Under the pieces are notes generated by a model, which was not told the origin of the DNA, made no database searches, and saw only the letters and a program-made list of their open reading frames with translations. Source: Blasia pusilla (lineage: Eukaryota; Marchantiophyta; Marchantiopsida; Blasiales). From it: a stretch of 64,000 bases of DNA. Made by a program: the position numbers and the translations under genes. Shown one piece after another: positions 47,203 through 58,587 of this stretch (the first letter of the stretch is position 1; each line of letters opens with the position of its first letter). The stretch is taken from positions 37,510,001-37,574,000 of the forward strand of contig CM114274.1 in NCBI GenBank assembly GCA_050084515.1, in the 5' to 3' direction.

Positions 47203-49020
47203 GTTCAAAGAACTCAAGGACCCACTTGAGCTGCAGCGTTTGGAGTATGGAGTTTTTTTGATGATGAGGCAAAGATTTCATAGAATAGATCAAATGTATA
47301 GATTCAGAGCTTTTTTCGGATGATATAAAGGAGATGATTTTTGAACGATGGTGGTGCTTGTAAAAGTTTGCTGAACATTTTTATGTCTTTTCAAATGTGA
47401 TCGTCTATGTACTCAGCGGACTTTTATTTTGCAACCCGTTGGATTTCTCCGCTTGCAACTTTTCACTTTTGACGACAACACCTTTTACCACTTCCAAGAA
47501 ACTCGCCGGATTCGGCGGGTTTCTGATCGGACTCTTTCCTGTTGGTCCAACTTAAGAGGCGATCTGGCGGGCTTCTTCCTTGGCACCTTCCCCTCAACGG
47601 TAAAGGCGGCGTAGGCTTCTTTTCTTCTCTCGGCGTGTTGGATTCCTACTACCTATGCGATTGCCATAATGGTATTACCAGACGGAGCACATATTGATCT
47701 TTGGATGGGTGTCTCATTGCATAGCGTACAAGGTATCTTCCGAGGCGGCGGTGGGACTCAAATCAAGTTACATGGGACCGTTATGGCGTACCTAGGGGGC
47801 CAAGGCTCTCGAGTCGCTAACATTTTCGATCCCCGTCTACAATCGGCCGGAGGAGCCACTTGTATCCCAGGACATTCCTTTTGTACTGTCACCAAGGAGA
47901 GTTAGGAGTAAATTTGTAGATGACGAGGCTGAAGAAATCATAGACTAGGTCAAATGTACATTTCCGAGGTTCCTTCGGAGGTAATAAAGGACGAGATTTT
48001 TTCAACCCAAAATGTCTTTGTTTGTAAAATTTTGCTGGAATATTTTTTTGGACTTGTGGATTGTGTTCTTTTAGCTACTCAGAATTACAATTTTGCAACC
48101 CGTATGATTCCGAAGGGTTGCAACTTTTTGCTTTTTGCCCACTGCAACTTTTTAACCATTTCCAGGCAAGCTGTCGGATTTCGGAGTTGTTGTTCGCTTG
48201 AGTGATCGGACTCTTTCCTATGAGACCAACTTCTAACGATTGTGGCGGGCTTCTTAACTTTTGCCTCGTTCCCTACATTCGTCAAACCATTTGTAGGCTT
48301 TTCTTGTCTAAGATGTGCAGATTCCTACTACCGTCGGATTGCCATTTCGGATTCCCAACTTTGTTAGATTGTGGGTACAGGGTGGAAGAAAATCACTTCT
48401 AAAAATCTTTCCTTTCTTATGGTGAGCTTTCTTACGGGTTGGGAGGGGTGCAGCTTCTCGGTTTCTCAGCTTTAGGATCTGAATGAAGGGACATCAGTTC
48501 CTCTTTACTCCAGAGAGCTAACAATCTTTTGGTTCAATTATCCTCTCATGTTTTCACATTTTAGAAAGTTGGTCTTGAGCAGACACCATTCATAACCAAC
48601 AGAAAGTTGGTTATAGGGCAATTCAGGGGAGGCCATGATGCAGGAAAAAATCCCTGCAAAAAGAGAGGGTGGCATCCGGGTGGTCCTCCAACAAAAGTAC
48701 CCATGGGCACTGCTTTTTGTAGACCGAGACAGGTAATGTTAAGAAACTTAGGCTCACATGGAGAGTGATGGAAAAATGTTTGTAGTGGTCTTATGATTTC
48801 TACTTTTTTTTTGCCCCCTGGAAAAAGGAGGTTTCTTTAGGCCCGAATGTGGACCACTACCTACTCTCTTCTAAAGATTTCATGAATTTGAAAGCAAACA
48901 AAAATTTCAAATATGTCAAAAAGTTTTGAAGAGAGGAGGCGGATTTGGCCCTTTTTTTGAAGAGAGACTCTCCTCTCTTCCTCTCCTCTCTTACTCTCTC
49001 CTGCCAGAATACCAGCCCCC
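47203..49020. repeat. Right arm of element A with internal tandem duplication
   Basis: After the methyltransferase stop, about 47235-47690 is duplicated at about 47905-48370 (offset about 660-690 bp). Shared phrases are ggtcaaatgta, ataaagga, tgatcggactctttcct, ggcgggcttctt and gattcctactacc. Each unit contains a decayed palindrome (near 47430-47450 and 48097-48121). A related palindrome with altered arms (gaaactcgccgg / cggcgggtttc) lies at 47497-47523. The last 100 bp carry the CT-rich mirror of the left-end purine block. No gene is supported; the open frame at 47669-47905 has no domain. Confidence 0.6.
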
Positions 49021-49029
49021 CACAAATAA
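49021..49029. other. Target-site duplication of element A, right copy
   Basis: cacaaataa, identical to 36522-36530. Joining the outer flanks gives the inferred empty site, in the 3' flank of the host gene at 49334-50715. Confidence 0.8.
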
Positions 49030-49333
49030 GATGGTTTAATTGAAACTTTGTTGACTTCTCAGTTTACAAAAATAGTAAGAACTCAAATTATTCAATTGAC
49101 TAAAGCCACAACACATGTGAAGAAGAGGATTATATTGCCAAGCTCCATAAGTACACCAGAAAAACTTACTTAAACATGAGAGGGAGAGAGATTATTCCAA
49201 AATATCTTCATAGTATATAAAACACTCAAAAGCTTCCGAATCCATTGCAAATTCTGTTCATTAAAACGGAATTCTAGAAGAGACTCATACCATAGCTAAA
49301 ATCGCAATGCAAAATGAATTAAGTAGAACAAAA

Positions 49334-50715
49334 CTAGGACGAAGGAGGTGGGCACTTCTTCACGGCTTTCTTAATCCAAAGCACTAAAGAATTAAGTACA
49401 TGTTTCATGTGTGTCTGTGGAGGATCATCTTGCATGTTTGGAAATGGTAGTGAGGCCCTTGGGTCATTCACGATGGTTACATCCACCTTCACACATCCAA
49501 GAGGAATTATCTTTCCATGAAACAAGTCCCTACCCGCTGGTCCAGATATTCTTCTTAATCCCACATGTAACCAACCTTTTCGCCCCAGTGCCAAGAATAC
49601 CTCATCTCCCATTGCCAACTTCACAAAGAACACGGATTTATTATCAAAATCAGAGAGTTTAATTTCTTTATCAATCACTTTCAAATCAATTTCAATGACT
49701 TTATTCTATACCTTCATGATACTCCGACCATTTCGAGGAATGTTTGATGAAAATGTGGGAATGGAACAATTATCCATGCATTTCTACAATGAAAATAGAA
49801 AGTAAGTATCAATCTTTGGATATCACTTTATAATACATACATATTGTCCTCAAGTACATACTGAAAAAAAATCCAGCAAAGAGGTAATGTCAAGCTACTT
49901 ACAACATTCTTCTCTCTCCGCTCTTGAATCGTTGTTATCAATTTCTTCTTTGTTCTCCCCTTTAACAATCCTGATTGCTTGCTCTTTGTAGGCTCTTCAA
50001 CTTGGTCTCCAACTTTAGATGCAAGAACACTAGGTGGATGATCTTGAACACGAGTGCTTTCAATAGGATTAGATATATAGCTCCTCTATTATGCCATCAA
50101 GGATTATTGGAGCTACATGTTTTGATGCCCCAATGTCAAACATGTTTATTGTCTCCTCAACATCTTCTACAATTGCTATTGGAGCTTCTTGTAGATTCTG
50201 GCTAGAAGTGGGGAGAGGACTTAAAATAATAAGATGAACTTTTTGCATTATTACACCAGCAAAGAAAGAGTCTTCCCTTGAGGGCACTAAAGTGGGTTTA
50301 GAGGAAGGGTGCAAGGATGGATTGATATCAAGTGGATCAGAAAGTGGAACACAAGAGGGCCCTACTTTGGTCAATTGCGTCAGCATGGCCATCATCTCCT
50401 CTATAGAGGACTTAATCTCCACTAGTTCCGTCTTTGTGGACTCACTTGCTTTCTCAACAAGGTCTAGTCTATTGGTCAAGGTGGAGACTCCACTCTGCAA
50501 GATGAAGAGATCACATTTTACATTTCAGTAAGAAGAACTATGATAGTATTGGAAATGAAGTCGATGAAATCATTATTATTTACATAATAAACACTCCTCC
50601 AAGAAGTTGAATGACTTACCTTTGTGCTCACAGTTTGGAAACTTGGCTGTGGTTTTTTTGTTACCAAAGAGCCTTCCATGTCTTGCAATGAAGGACTTGC
50701 CCTGCGGTCTTTCTT
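49334..50715 (-). pseudogene. Unrecognised multi-exon gene (LPFPNM family, locus 2), split by transposons
   Basis: Minus strand, three exons by splice consensus. Exon a is 50715-50620 (acceptor ttcttgtag, donor aag|GTAAGT). Exon b is 50494-49903 (acceptor cttgcag, donor gtt|GTAAGT), coding a coiled-coil-like TNRLDLVEKASESTKTELVE segment, a Pro-rich part and a basic KSKQSGLLKGRTKKK part, with one frame change near 50060. Exon c runs from 49783 (acceptor cattgtag) to the stop at 49334 and includes LPFPNMQDDP and NSLVLW, shared with 19507-19730. An internal stop near 49710 may be decay or a missed intron. Element D sits in the intron upstream of exon a, and element A in the 3' flank. Upstream exons should lie beyond the window. 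Function unknown. Confidence 0.5.
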
Positions 50716-50744
50716 CTACAAGAAAGAGGTCAAACAAAAAATCA

Positions 50745-51776
50745 GAGGCACGGTAAGAGGAGAGGAAGAGAGGAAGAGAGGAGAGAGGAGAGAGGAAACT
50801 ACCTTCAATCCAAAGAGATACAATTTTTTGAAGAAATCTTCCTATGGTTTGAAGAGAGTTTCCGTTGGGTTGAAGAGAGGAAATTTTTTTAGTGAATATT
50901 TTTGCAATTTTTCCGCCTGTGCTTAGTCACTTCGACAAAAAAAAATTTCCTCTTCCCCATTCTGGCAACCCGTCTAAATCCGACGGGTTGCAGGTTGCAA
51001 AAAACCAAAAAAACCCAAAAAAATAATTGGAATCAAGAATGTGGAAAAATTACTTTTTCCATCCAAGTTTCGGAACAAATCTATCATTTTGAATAGACTT
51101 CAAGCTCATAATGAACATTTTGGCAGTTTAAAGTACAATCTAAGACCTCATTTTGCATTCTCAGAGTATTTTGTTTAAAATACTTCGCGCTTCTCTGAGG
51201 GAAAAAATTCGTTGGTGGATTCCTACTCCTACCTCCGACTCTCTTAAGACTACAAGCAACACATAGTACATATGCTTACAAGGGAAATACCTTTTCCCAG
51301 TCGTCTCTCTTTGGACAAAGTCATCACAGGAACATGTGGGAAAGCAACAGAGATGTGTACCTTATACACCCCTGTCACACATGAATTTACAATGTTGTTC
51401 ATGACCCAATACATCTTTCCTATTCCATTGCCACTATGAACGTCTTTTGTGGCGATGATTTCTATGTATGCGATTCGCTTTGGTCTCTCCACCGTTGGCC
51501 TACACATTTTGTTTCTCTTCACCCCATTTCTTGACTCAAACAAAAATAGTGGATTGAGATCATCCACCTTATACGGGTATATGTTGACATCAATCTTGGG
51601 TTGAATCCGAAATGCAAGAGTCTCTGTAATGCGAACATGCTCTGAACTTCCTCCGTCTACAAGTTTGAAAGTGGCACTTGTAAGATTGTCCACTTCCTCG
51701 TGAGTGCAATTGGTACATGCAGGAATGGGCCAAATCGTGGGGGTATTCCCTGGAGCTCCAATGGCAGCCGAATAAG
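50745..51776. mobile_element. Element D: left end and SWIM exon fragment
   Basis: Starts with GAGGCACGG after the candidate 9-bp target aaaaaatca. It contains the left terminal region, a palindrome at 50965-50991 and the transposase C-terminus on the minus strand (51250-51776) with CSC/SWIM remnants and KVDDLNPLFLFESRNGVKRN. It breaks off at a point equivalent to 37551 in A, exactly where element C begins. The rest of D should lie beyond the nested copies. Confidence 0.75.
50965..50991. repeat. Single palindrome in the left arm of element D
   Basis: Arms gcaacccgtc and gacgggttgc. The homologous site in C (51988-52014) has gcaacctgtc and gacaggttgc, so both arms differ symmetrically. Confidence 0.85.
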
Positions 51777-53202
51777 GAGGCATGGTAAGAGGAAAGGAAG
51801 AGAAGAGAGAGGAAAGAGAAAACTATCTTCAATCCAAAGAGATACTTTTTTTGAAGAGAGTTTCGTGTGATTTGAAGAGAGTTTCCGTCCGATTGAAGAG
51901 AGGAAACTTTTTGTGTGATTTTTTTTGCACTTTTGTTCTCAATGCTTAGGCACTCCCACAGATTTTTTTTTCCTCTTCCACATTTTGGCAACCTGTCTGA
52001 ATCCGACAGGTTGCAACTTGCACAAAATTTTAAAAATTGACAAATCATTGGAATCATAAATGTGGAACAAATCACTTTTTCCATCTAAGGTCTGGAAAAA
52101 ATCTATCATTTTCCCTTGGCTGAATAGAGTTCAAGCTCAAAGTGAAGGTTCTGGAAAATGAAAGTACAATCTAAGACCTCATTTGCATCCTCAAAGTGGT
52201 TTGTTTAAAATACTTCGTACTTCTTTGAGAGACAGAATTGGTTGGTGGATTCCTACTCCTACCTCCGACTCTCTTAAAACTACAGGCAACACATAGTACA
52301 TGTGCTTACAAGGGTAATGCCTTTTCCCACTTGTCTCTCTTTGGACAAAGTCATCATTGGAACATGTGGGAAAGCAACAGATGTGCACCACATACACCCC
52401 TATGACATTTGAATTTACAGTGTTGTTCCTCACCCCATGCATCCTTCATACTCCATTGCCACTCTGAACATCTTTTGTGGCGATGATTTCCATGTTTGCT
52501 TCCCGAACTGATGCGATTCGCTTTGGTCTCTCTACCGTTGGCCTACACATTTTGTTTCTCTTCACCCCATTTCTAGACTCAAACAGAAATAGTGGATTGA
52601 GATCATCCACCTTCTCTGGGTACATGTTGACATCAATCTTGGGTTGAATCTGAAATGCAAAGGTCTCTGTAATGCAAACATGCTCCAAACTTCCTCCGTC
52701 TACGAGTCTGAAACCGGCACTTGTAAGATTTTCCATTTCGTCCCTAGTGCAATTCGAACCTGCAACAATGGGCCAAATCGTGGGGGTATTCCCTGGAGCT
52801 CCAATTGTAGCCGGATAAGACTTTCGGAAAGCGTAGGATTCATTTGGTCAGAAGAAGTACTTCAATTGATCTTGAGTCCTCGTGAAATGATTAAAGGTTT
52901 TGAGCCCCCAGAAGCCAGGCCGTGGTCGTACAGTTCTTATTTAGAAAAGTGCGGCATTCTCTCCTAATGCCATCAAATCCTGCCCTACAAGTGGGTCCAC
53001 GTCCAAGGTTGCTCCGAGATATGTGCTAACTTTTGAGGCTTCAATTCACCTCAATGATTGGAATCCCATACTATTGAACTACCCCAGAGACCAGATGTTG
53101 CAAACTTCTAGCAACGGAGGGCTTTTGAAATAAAACATTCACTGATTTTGGAGAAGTTACTTCTACTCAGATTTGGGAGCAATCCGGGGTCTCCGAATAC
53201 GT
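51777..53202. mobile_element. Element C: left end and transposase 3' half
   Basis: Starts GAGGCATGG after ccgaataag. That 9-mer is transposase coding sequence of D (ccggataag in A) and so is its target site. It contains the left terminal region and the minus-strand SWIM exon (52191-52736 and upstream to about 53150), with DDFVQRETSGKRHYPCKH. It includes a segment of about 65 bp near 53085-53150 that is shared with B (about 54262-54330) but missing from A. It ends at 53202 where B begins, equivalent to about 37880 in A. Confidence 0.75.
51988..52014. repeat. Single palindrome in the left arm of element C
   Basis: Arms gcaacctgtc and gacaggttgc, a symmetric double change relative to element D's 50965-50991. 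Confidence 0.85.
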
Positions 53203-54626
53203 GAGGTGCGGTAAGAGGAGAGGAAGAGAGGAAGAGAGGAGAGAGGAAGAGAGGAGAGAGGAGAGAGGAAACTACCTTCAACCAAAATAGATACTTTTTT
53301 TTGAAGAGAGTTTCCGTTGGGTTGAAGAGAGGAAACTTTTTGTTTGAATTTTTTTGCACTTTTTTGTTCATATATTAAGCAATCCCACAGTTTTTTTTCC
53401 CTCTTCCATATTTTGGCAACCCCTACCTCCGACTCTCTTAAAACTACCAGCAACACATAGTACATGTGCTTACAAGGGAAATACCTTTTGCCACTTGTCT
53501 CTCTTTGGACAAAGTCATCACATGAACATATGGGAAAGCAACAGATGTGCACCACATACACCCATGTGACACTTGAATTTACAGTGTTGTTCCTGACCCA
53601 ATACATCCTTCCTATTCCATTGCCACTCAAGACATCTTTCATGGCGATGATCTCCATTTTTGCCTCCCGAGCTCATGCAATTCGCTTTGCTCTCTCCACC
53701 GTTGGCCTACACATTCTGTTTCTCTTCACCCCATTTCTAGACTCAAATAGAAATAATGGATTGAGATCATCCACCTTCTCCGCGTACATGTTGACATCAA
53801 TCTTGGGTTGAATACGAAATGTGAAGGTCTCTGTAATGCGAACATGCTCTGAACTTCCCCGGTCTATGAGTCTGGAACCGACACTTGTAAGATTGTCCAC
53901 TTCGTCTTGAGTGCACTTCCTACCTACGGCGATGGGCCAAATCGTGGGGGTATTCCCTAGAGCTCCAATGGCAGCCGGATAAGACTTCCGGAAAGCGCAA
54001 GATTCATTTGGGCAAAAGAAGTACTTCAATTGATCCCCGGTCCTCGTGAAACGATCAAAGGTTTTGAGTCCCCAAAACCAGGCAAAGTGGTCGCCCGTCC
54101 TTATGCAGATTCTTCTTTAGGAAAGTGCCGCATGCTCTCCTAATGCCATCGATCCTGCCTGCGCAGTGGGTCCACGCCCTAGGTTGCTCCGAGATATATG
54201 CCACCGTTTTAGGTTGCAATCCACCTCCATTACCGGAATCCCATATTGTTGAACCACCCGGTGGATGAGGATGTTGCAAACTTCAAAGAACGGAGGGCTT
54301 TTGAAATAAAACATTCACTGATTTTGGAGAAGTAACTCCATCACAGATTCGGGACGGGTTCGGGGTCCCCGAATACCTGGGCGGCGTAATTTCCTCATCC
54401 AAATCAATCACCGGATTCGTTCCTCGATGCTGCCTCTTCACATGCCTGAAGTCAAGATACTTATCTGGTCTCCACGAGTCTCGCTCGGACTGCTCTACCA
54501 CCATCTGTATGGGACGCCTTGAAACCCACCCACGAATATCCCCACCAATGTGTATGTCTTGCTCGAGTGGAGTTCCAACTACGCACCGGTTGAAGGCTTC
54601 CACATACATTTTTTCATCACCAGATC

Positions 54627-55640
54627 TATCACGCCCCTACTCTCCTTGAACGTCAATCTTTAGTGTTGCGGAAGCGTACGTTCAGTAGGTCACGAACTCA
54701 TCGCCGATCTGCACCCAAACATGCACTCGTTAGTCGGGTGCAGGCCAACCAGCGTTCCAACCCCCACGAGTCCTCAACTCGGCGTCTCATCAAGCTCAAC
54801 CTTCCTTAGTTCCTAGTTTCCAAAACATGGCAAGTCCTTCAAGACTTGGAACAGACTTCTGGTTAGTCCAGGGATTCAAACGGCACTTGCTTGCGCGCCT
54901 AGCGATCCCAAGCTGTTCAACGTTCCTCGCGTGAGTTCCGAACCGAGACCCAAGTAATTGAGTCGCGGGGTGGAATCCAAGAGGGATCTTTAAAATCGCC
55001 TCAATGGACTTGGTGCAGGTTTTCCAACCCAACCCCCAAAACACGCGTTCCGTTCCATGCCCTTGAGCCGCCCCGCGGCGCCCAAAGTGGGGTTTGGGTT
55101 CCAAGCACTCTCGGAGACCTTCCCCCTTACTAGTACTTCTGGGGTTCTCCAATAACCCCTCCCCTTTGGGAAAAGAGGGTCGGGCCCTTCATTGTGTCAT
55201 TGTGGCCCTCAACCCGACTCCACTTACAGTCGTTTTCGGGTTGTTTATCAGCCTTTGCTTATGCGTTTGCAGCAATATTTCATGCGTTTGGACCGAATCT
55301 CCATAAGCTTTCCAACGCACTCTTATTTGTTCCAAACGCATCTTGAAGCTAAAAGTTATGGCCATAAATACAGTCGGAAACTCTCAAACGCTAGTGGCGT
55401 TCCAAATCCGGATCTTTCCTTTGGCAACCCACTTCCTAGACTCGACTTCTTTCAAGTCTCATTCCGCGTTTGGTCAAGGTTTCTCAGTCGCGACCATAAC
55501 ATCTGAAACGCGACTCCTCGCTCGCGTCTCGTCTCTTGTCTCCTCTTTGAGACAACTCCAACGCGCAAACCATCTTAGCGTGAGCCCGCTAATGTTCCGA
55601 TGTTCCGATTGGCACTTGTTTGGTCATGAGGGTCGCGACA
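54627..55640 (-). mobile_element. Solo LTR in element B transposase exon
   Basis: 1014 bp bounded by the perfect 5-bp TSD agatc (54622-54626 and 55641-55645). Reading on the minus strand, ends are TGTCGCGACCC...GGGGCGTGATA, typical of Ty3/gypsy LTRs apart from the final CA to TA. Element A lacks it at the same site (catcacagatctcacgg near 38118), giving an empty-site control. Same family as 28353-29368. No internal region or PBS follows, so it is a solo LTR. Confidence 0.85.
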
Positions 55641-55929
55641 AGATCTCACAGCCGCCTTGACATAGAGCTCGTAGATCGACGGCCCCTTTCCTTTTGTTAT
55701 GCCTTTTGTGAGGAAGATACGGGATGCTGCAGAGTGTAGCATTGCTCTTGCCTGGGCTTGTTGGCATGCCTCCACAAGTGAAATTCGTTGGCATGCTTAT
55801 GACGACCTCCAAGAGGAATGAACACTTTCTGCTCCGCTTGTGTTGGGGCAGAGGGCATTTTCATGAACGTTCAATCCCTGCAACGACCGAAATGTTAGAA
55901 GGGAACGAAAAGAACTCAGCAGTCAAAGA

Positions 55930-56200
55930 AATAAGCGACCTGTCGGAACCAAACGGGTTGCAGGCCCGAGGCATCCCATGAACGACTCAGCGACCCGTCG
56001 GGTCCCGACGTGTTGTAACCTTAAACCCACCTACTGCAACCCGTCGAAACCAAACGGGTTGCAAGGCCGAGGCATCCCATGAACGACTCTGTGACCCGTC
56101 GGGTCCCGACGGGTTGCACACTCAGGTTGCACAAAAAATCTGGATGCAACCCGTCGGTTTCCGTCGGGTTGCACACTCGGGCAACCCTGTCGCATCCGAG
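55930..56200. repeat. Palindrome array inside the transposase intron (B)
   Basis: Fewer units than in A (about 109-bp unit at 55935 and 56036, then one or two short units near 56145). The phrase cgaggcatcccatgaacgac is preserved. Intron length differs from A (439 versus 574 bp) through unit copy number. Confidence 0.85.
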
Positions 56201-58587
56201 AGCTTGCTTGGTTTCTTCGGTTTGAAATCCCTATAGTTCCCACGCTTCTCACCCTGAGCTACAACTTTACAAACAATTCTCAGCGTGAGCTTGACAAGAC
56301 AAAATAGTGAACTCACCTGCCGCATGAAGTTTCCCCATTGTCTCATACGTCATGATCCACCAATTCAACCAAGAGCACAACTCTTTGTACTTCCCCTCAA
56401 TGCATGCTTCCTCCACCACCCATGAAGTTCTTCCTGGCATTCCATGGCTCGCTTCAAGGTTTTGTTGTCCTTGCGGCGTTGGAGTAGAATGACATGCTCT
56501 GTCCTCTTATTCTCCTTGATGCAAGATTTGGTGTACGGGTCCTGATGTTGCCAAAGGAAAGCATCCGACCTTTCCCTCTCTGGTTGAACCTCTCCACCCG
56601 AGAACACTTCCCGGATAGCAATCCACCCAGGTTGTGCATTGTCTGCCATGAACCCATAAATTTCCGGAGGTGGCCTTTTGTTTTCCTTCACCACCTCCAA
56701 TAAGAGTAACTAAAGACATCTTCAAAGCGCCAACGTCTTACGCCCGCCTTTACTTCAAAGAAAAATATAGTTTTGAGTCCCTTCTCCACATGGTCATAAA
56801 CGTGAGCACCCATCGTCAACCATCCGTTCAGCACTCTGTAGCAAATATCAAAGCTTACCAAGCTCCCGTAAAGATCTTCCCCTTCCCTCATTCGATCTAT
56901 AAGATCGAGGCCACTCGAGGGACCTGTAGTTGACATTTTGAAGAGATAGGCCCTAGATCCCTCGCCTCCTTGGCCCATGAACTGCCATCTCTGAATGAAT
57001 GGAAACCTGGAGTTGGCCTTGATTCTGGCGATGGCATCTATTTCGGCCGTCTTTCCATCCAGAACTCGTATTTGTCGCAGCAAATTCCGGAAGCATTCAG
57101 GATCTGCGAGAAATGCGAGATTTTCCCAGAGTTGTTTCTCCTCAGCCGCCGTGATCTCGCCCTGTCCAGGGATTCCAAGCAATTGTTCACAAATTTGTGA
57201 TGCCGTTGTGAGCTTGATCACTCCGGGCTTTGAACCCGGAGAGTTTCTGTAGACCTTGGCTACTTTCTTCGCCACATCCTCCTTGATGTGTCTCTGAATT
57301 GCATCGGTCACACGATGAGTGTGGGAGCCAACATGAATTTCCAGCCTTGTGTACTCTGACGTGGAGCCCAAGTCGTGGACAATGAAAAATATGTATGCAG
57401 GACACGCTCCAACGCAGAAGGGCGATGCCTGACAATGAGGACATCGATGGCCTCCCGACGGTATGGTGGCACCGACCTCGTATGGAGTTTCTGCATTCTT
57501 GGGAGGGAATTGCGATGTTTTGACTCGCCCGTTGGGCTCTAGATACGGGCATGCTAGACTTCTACACTCTAAGGCTCCCACGCATTGGCGGCGGGAGACA
57601 ATCCAAGGACCATCTGGAATTGAAGCACTAGTCCGTTGAAGCCTGCACCATCGATGACAATCAGACTTTCTGTCCATACCCTTCAGGCGTCCTCCATCTT
57701 TCTTTTGAGTAGGAGCAGCAAGTGGAGGCAACTCAAAAATGCAATTACCATCGTACGTGGGCGGCAGCTCGTCGACAAGAATGTGCTTGAACATTTTCAA
57801 GGCCAGAGACGAAAGCAAACTATTGCCTGATACTCGCAAGAGGAAAGAGTAGGCGGACAGAGGGCCCGGTTGGTGTTCGACAGATCCACTGAGGTTGATA
57901 ATCTCCGGAATCTCTTCAAGAAGAACATTGATACGAGCGTGTGAAGTTGGAGTCAAAGCCGGATCTGCAGAGCTTGGAGTTGCAAACGTAGAGCTCGGAG
58001 CACTAGGAAATTCTAGACCGTCTAATTGGGAAACAGACGAATTCACGGGCAGGCCGTAAACTCTGTATTGACCATTTGCTAGAGGTAGGAGATTCCATAC
58101 TTTACGTTCTGAGGTCACTGGCTGGACCGTCTCACCTATTATGTCTTCCGTACCGTCCATCCTAACATCTTTGGATACAAAGATGGTTCCAATTTGGAGA
58201 AGAAATCGAACAGACAGAAAATTTTCATCCACTACTTTGAAAGACTCACGAGCTTGGGGTCGAATGATTTCTGATTGAGGAAGGGCCGCCAGATGACTGC
58301 CACAAGTGAGCTTCACATAATTATCCATTCCCAGAAATTTCGTACGGGAGGAGGGTGAGAAAGAGAAAGAGAATCAGAAAGAGAATGAGAATGAGAATTT
58401 TTAATTTGTAGTGTATAGGAAAACAGATACTCCTGACAGATTTTTTATGACAAGATGAATTCGGTAGGTGACATTGTCTGACACAATGGATCCAATTCTG
58501 TTGCAACACATTCAATTCTGTTGCAATGTGTTACCGGATTTGGGAAGCAGAGACGTGGGTTGCGAAGCACACTTCATTTTGTTGGAA

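Larger units (their letters stand above)
36531..49020. mobile_element. Element A: 12.5-kb MULE-like transposon with ParB-methyltransferase cargo
   Basis: Bounded by the 9-bp TSD cacaaataa. Left end GAGGTGCGGTAAGAGG followed by a purine-rich GAGAGGAAGAGAGGAGAG block; the inverted partner of this block lies at about 48970-49000 near the right end, offset inward by about 18 bp. It carries two divergent genes: a transposase on the minus strand (36923-40941) and a ParB-like plus DNA methyltransferase gene on the plus strand (42296-47202), sharing a palindrome-filled promoter at about 41.0-42.0 kb. Palindromes also fill one transposase intron and two methyltransferase introns. Three further copies start at 50745, 51777 and 53203 with the same terminus. 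Both genes in A carry frameshifts and stops, so A is non-autonomous now. Confidence 0.8.
53430..58328 (-). pseudogene. MULE-like transposase gene of element B
   Basis: Best-preserved copy: a single open block of 546 codons from the ATG at 58328 to 56688. Residues about 200-330 show Cys/His pairs (CHRWC, CVGALEC, CPHC, then HVGSHTH), a WRKY/GCM1-like finger. Then come RVLDGKTAEIDAIARI, SFDICYRVLNGW and AHVYDHVEKG. A frameshift near 56740 interrupts the core, which resumes with GFMADNAQPGW at about 56620. Exon 1 ends at 56317 with a perfect donor (cggcag|GTGAGT); intron 55878-56316 holds palindromes; exon 2 starts at 55877 (acceptor gttgcag). Exon 2 is split by the solo LTR and by a stop near 55800. 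It ends with SWIM residues CSC...CKH near 53470-53530, but the C-terminal tail after the SWIM finger is deleted. Confidence 0.75.

Noticed and set aside
47669-47905. 78-codon plus-strand open frame in the right arm of element A
   Set aside because: Unsupported by the duplicated unit at 48.3 kb and without recognisable motifs.
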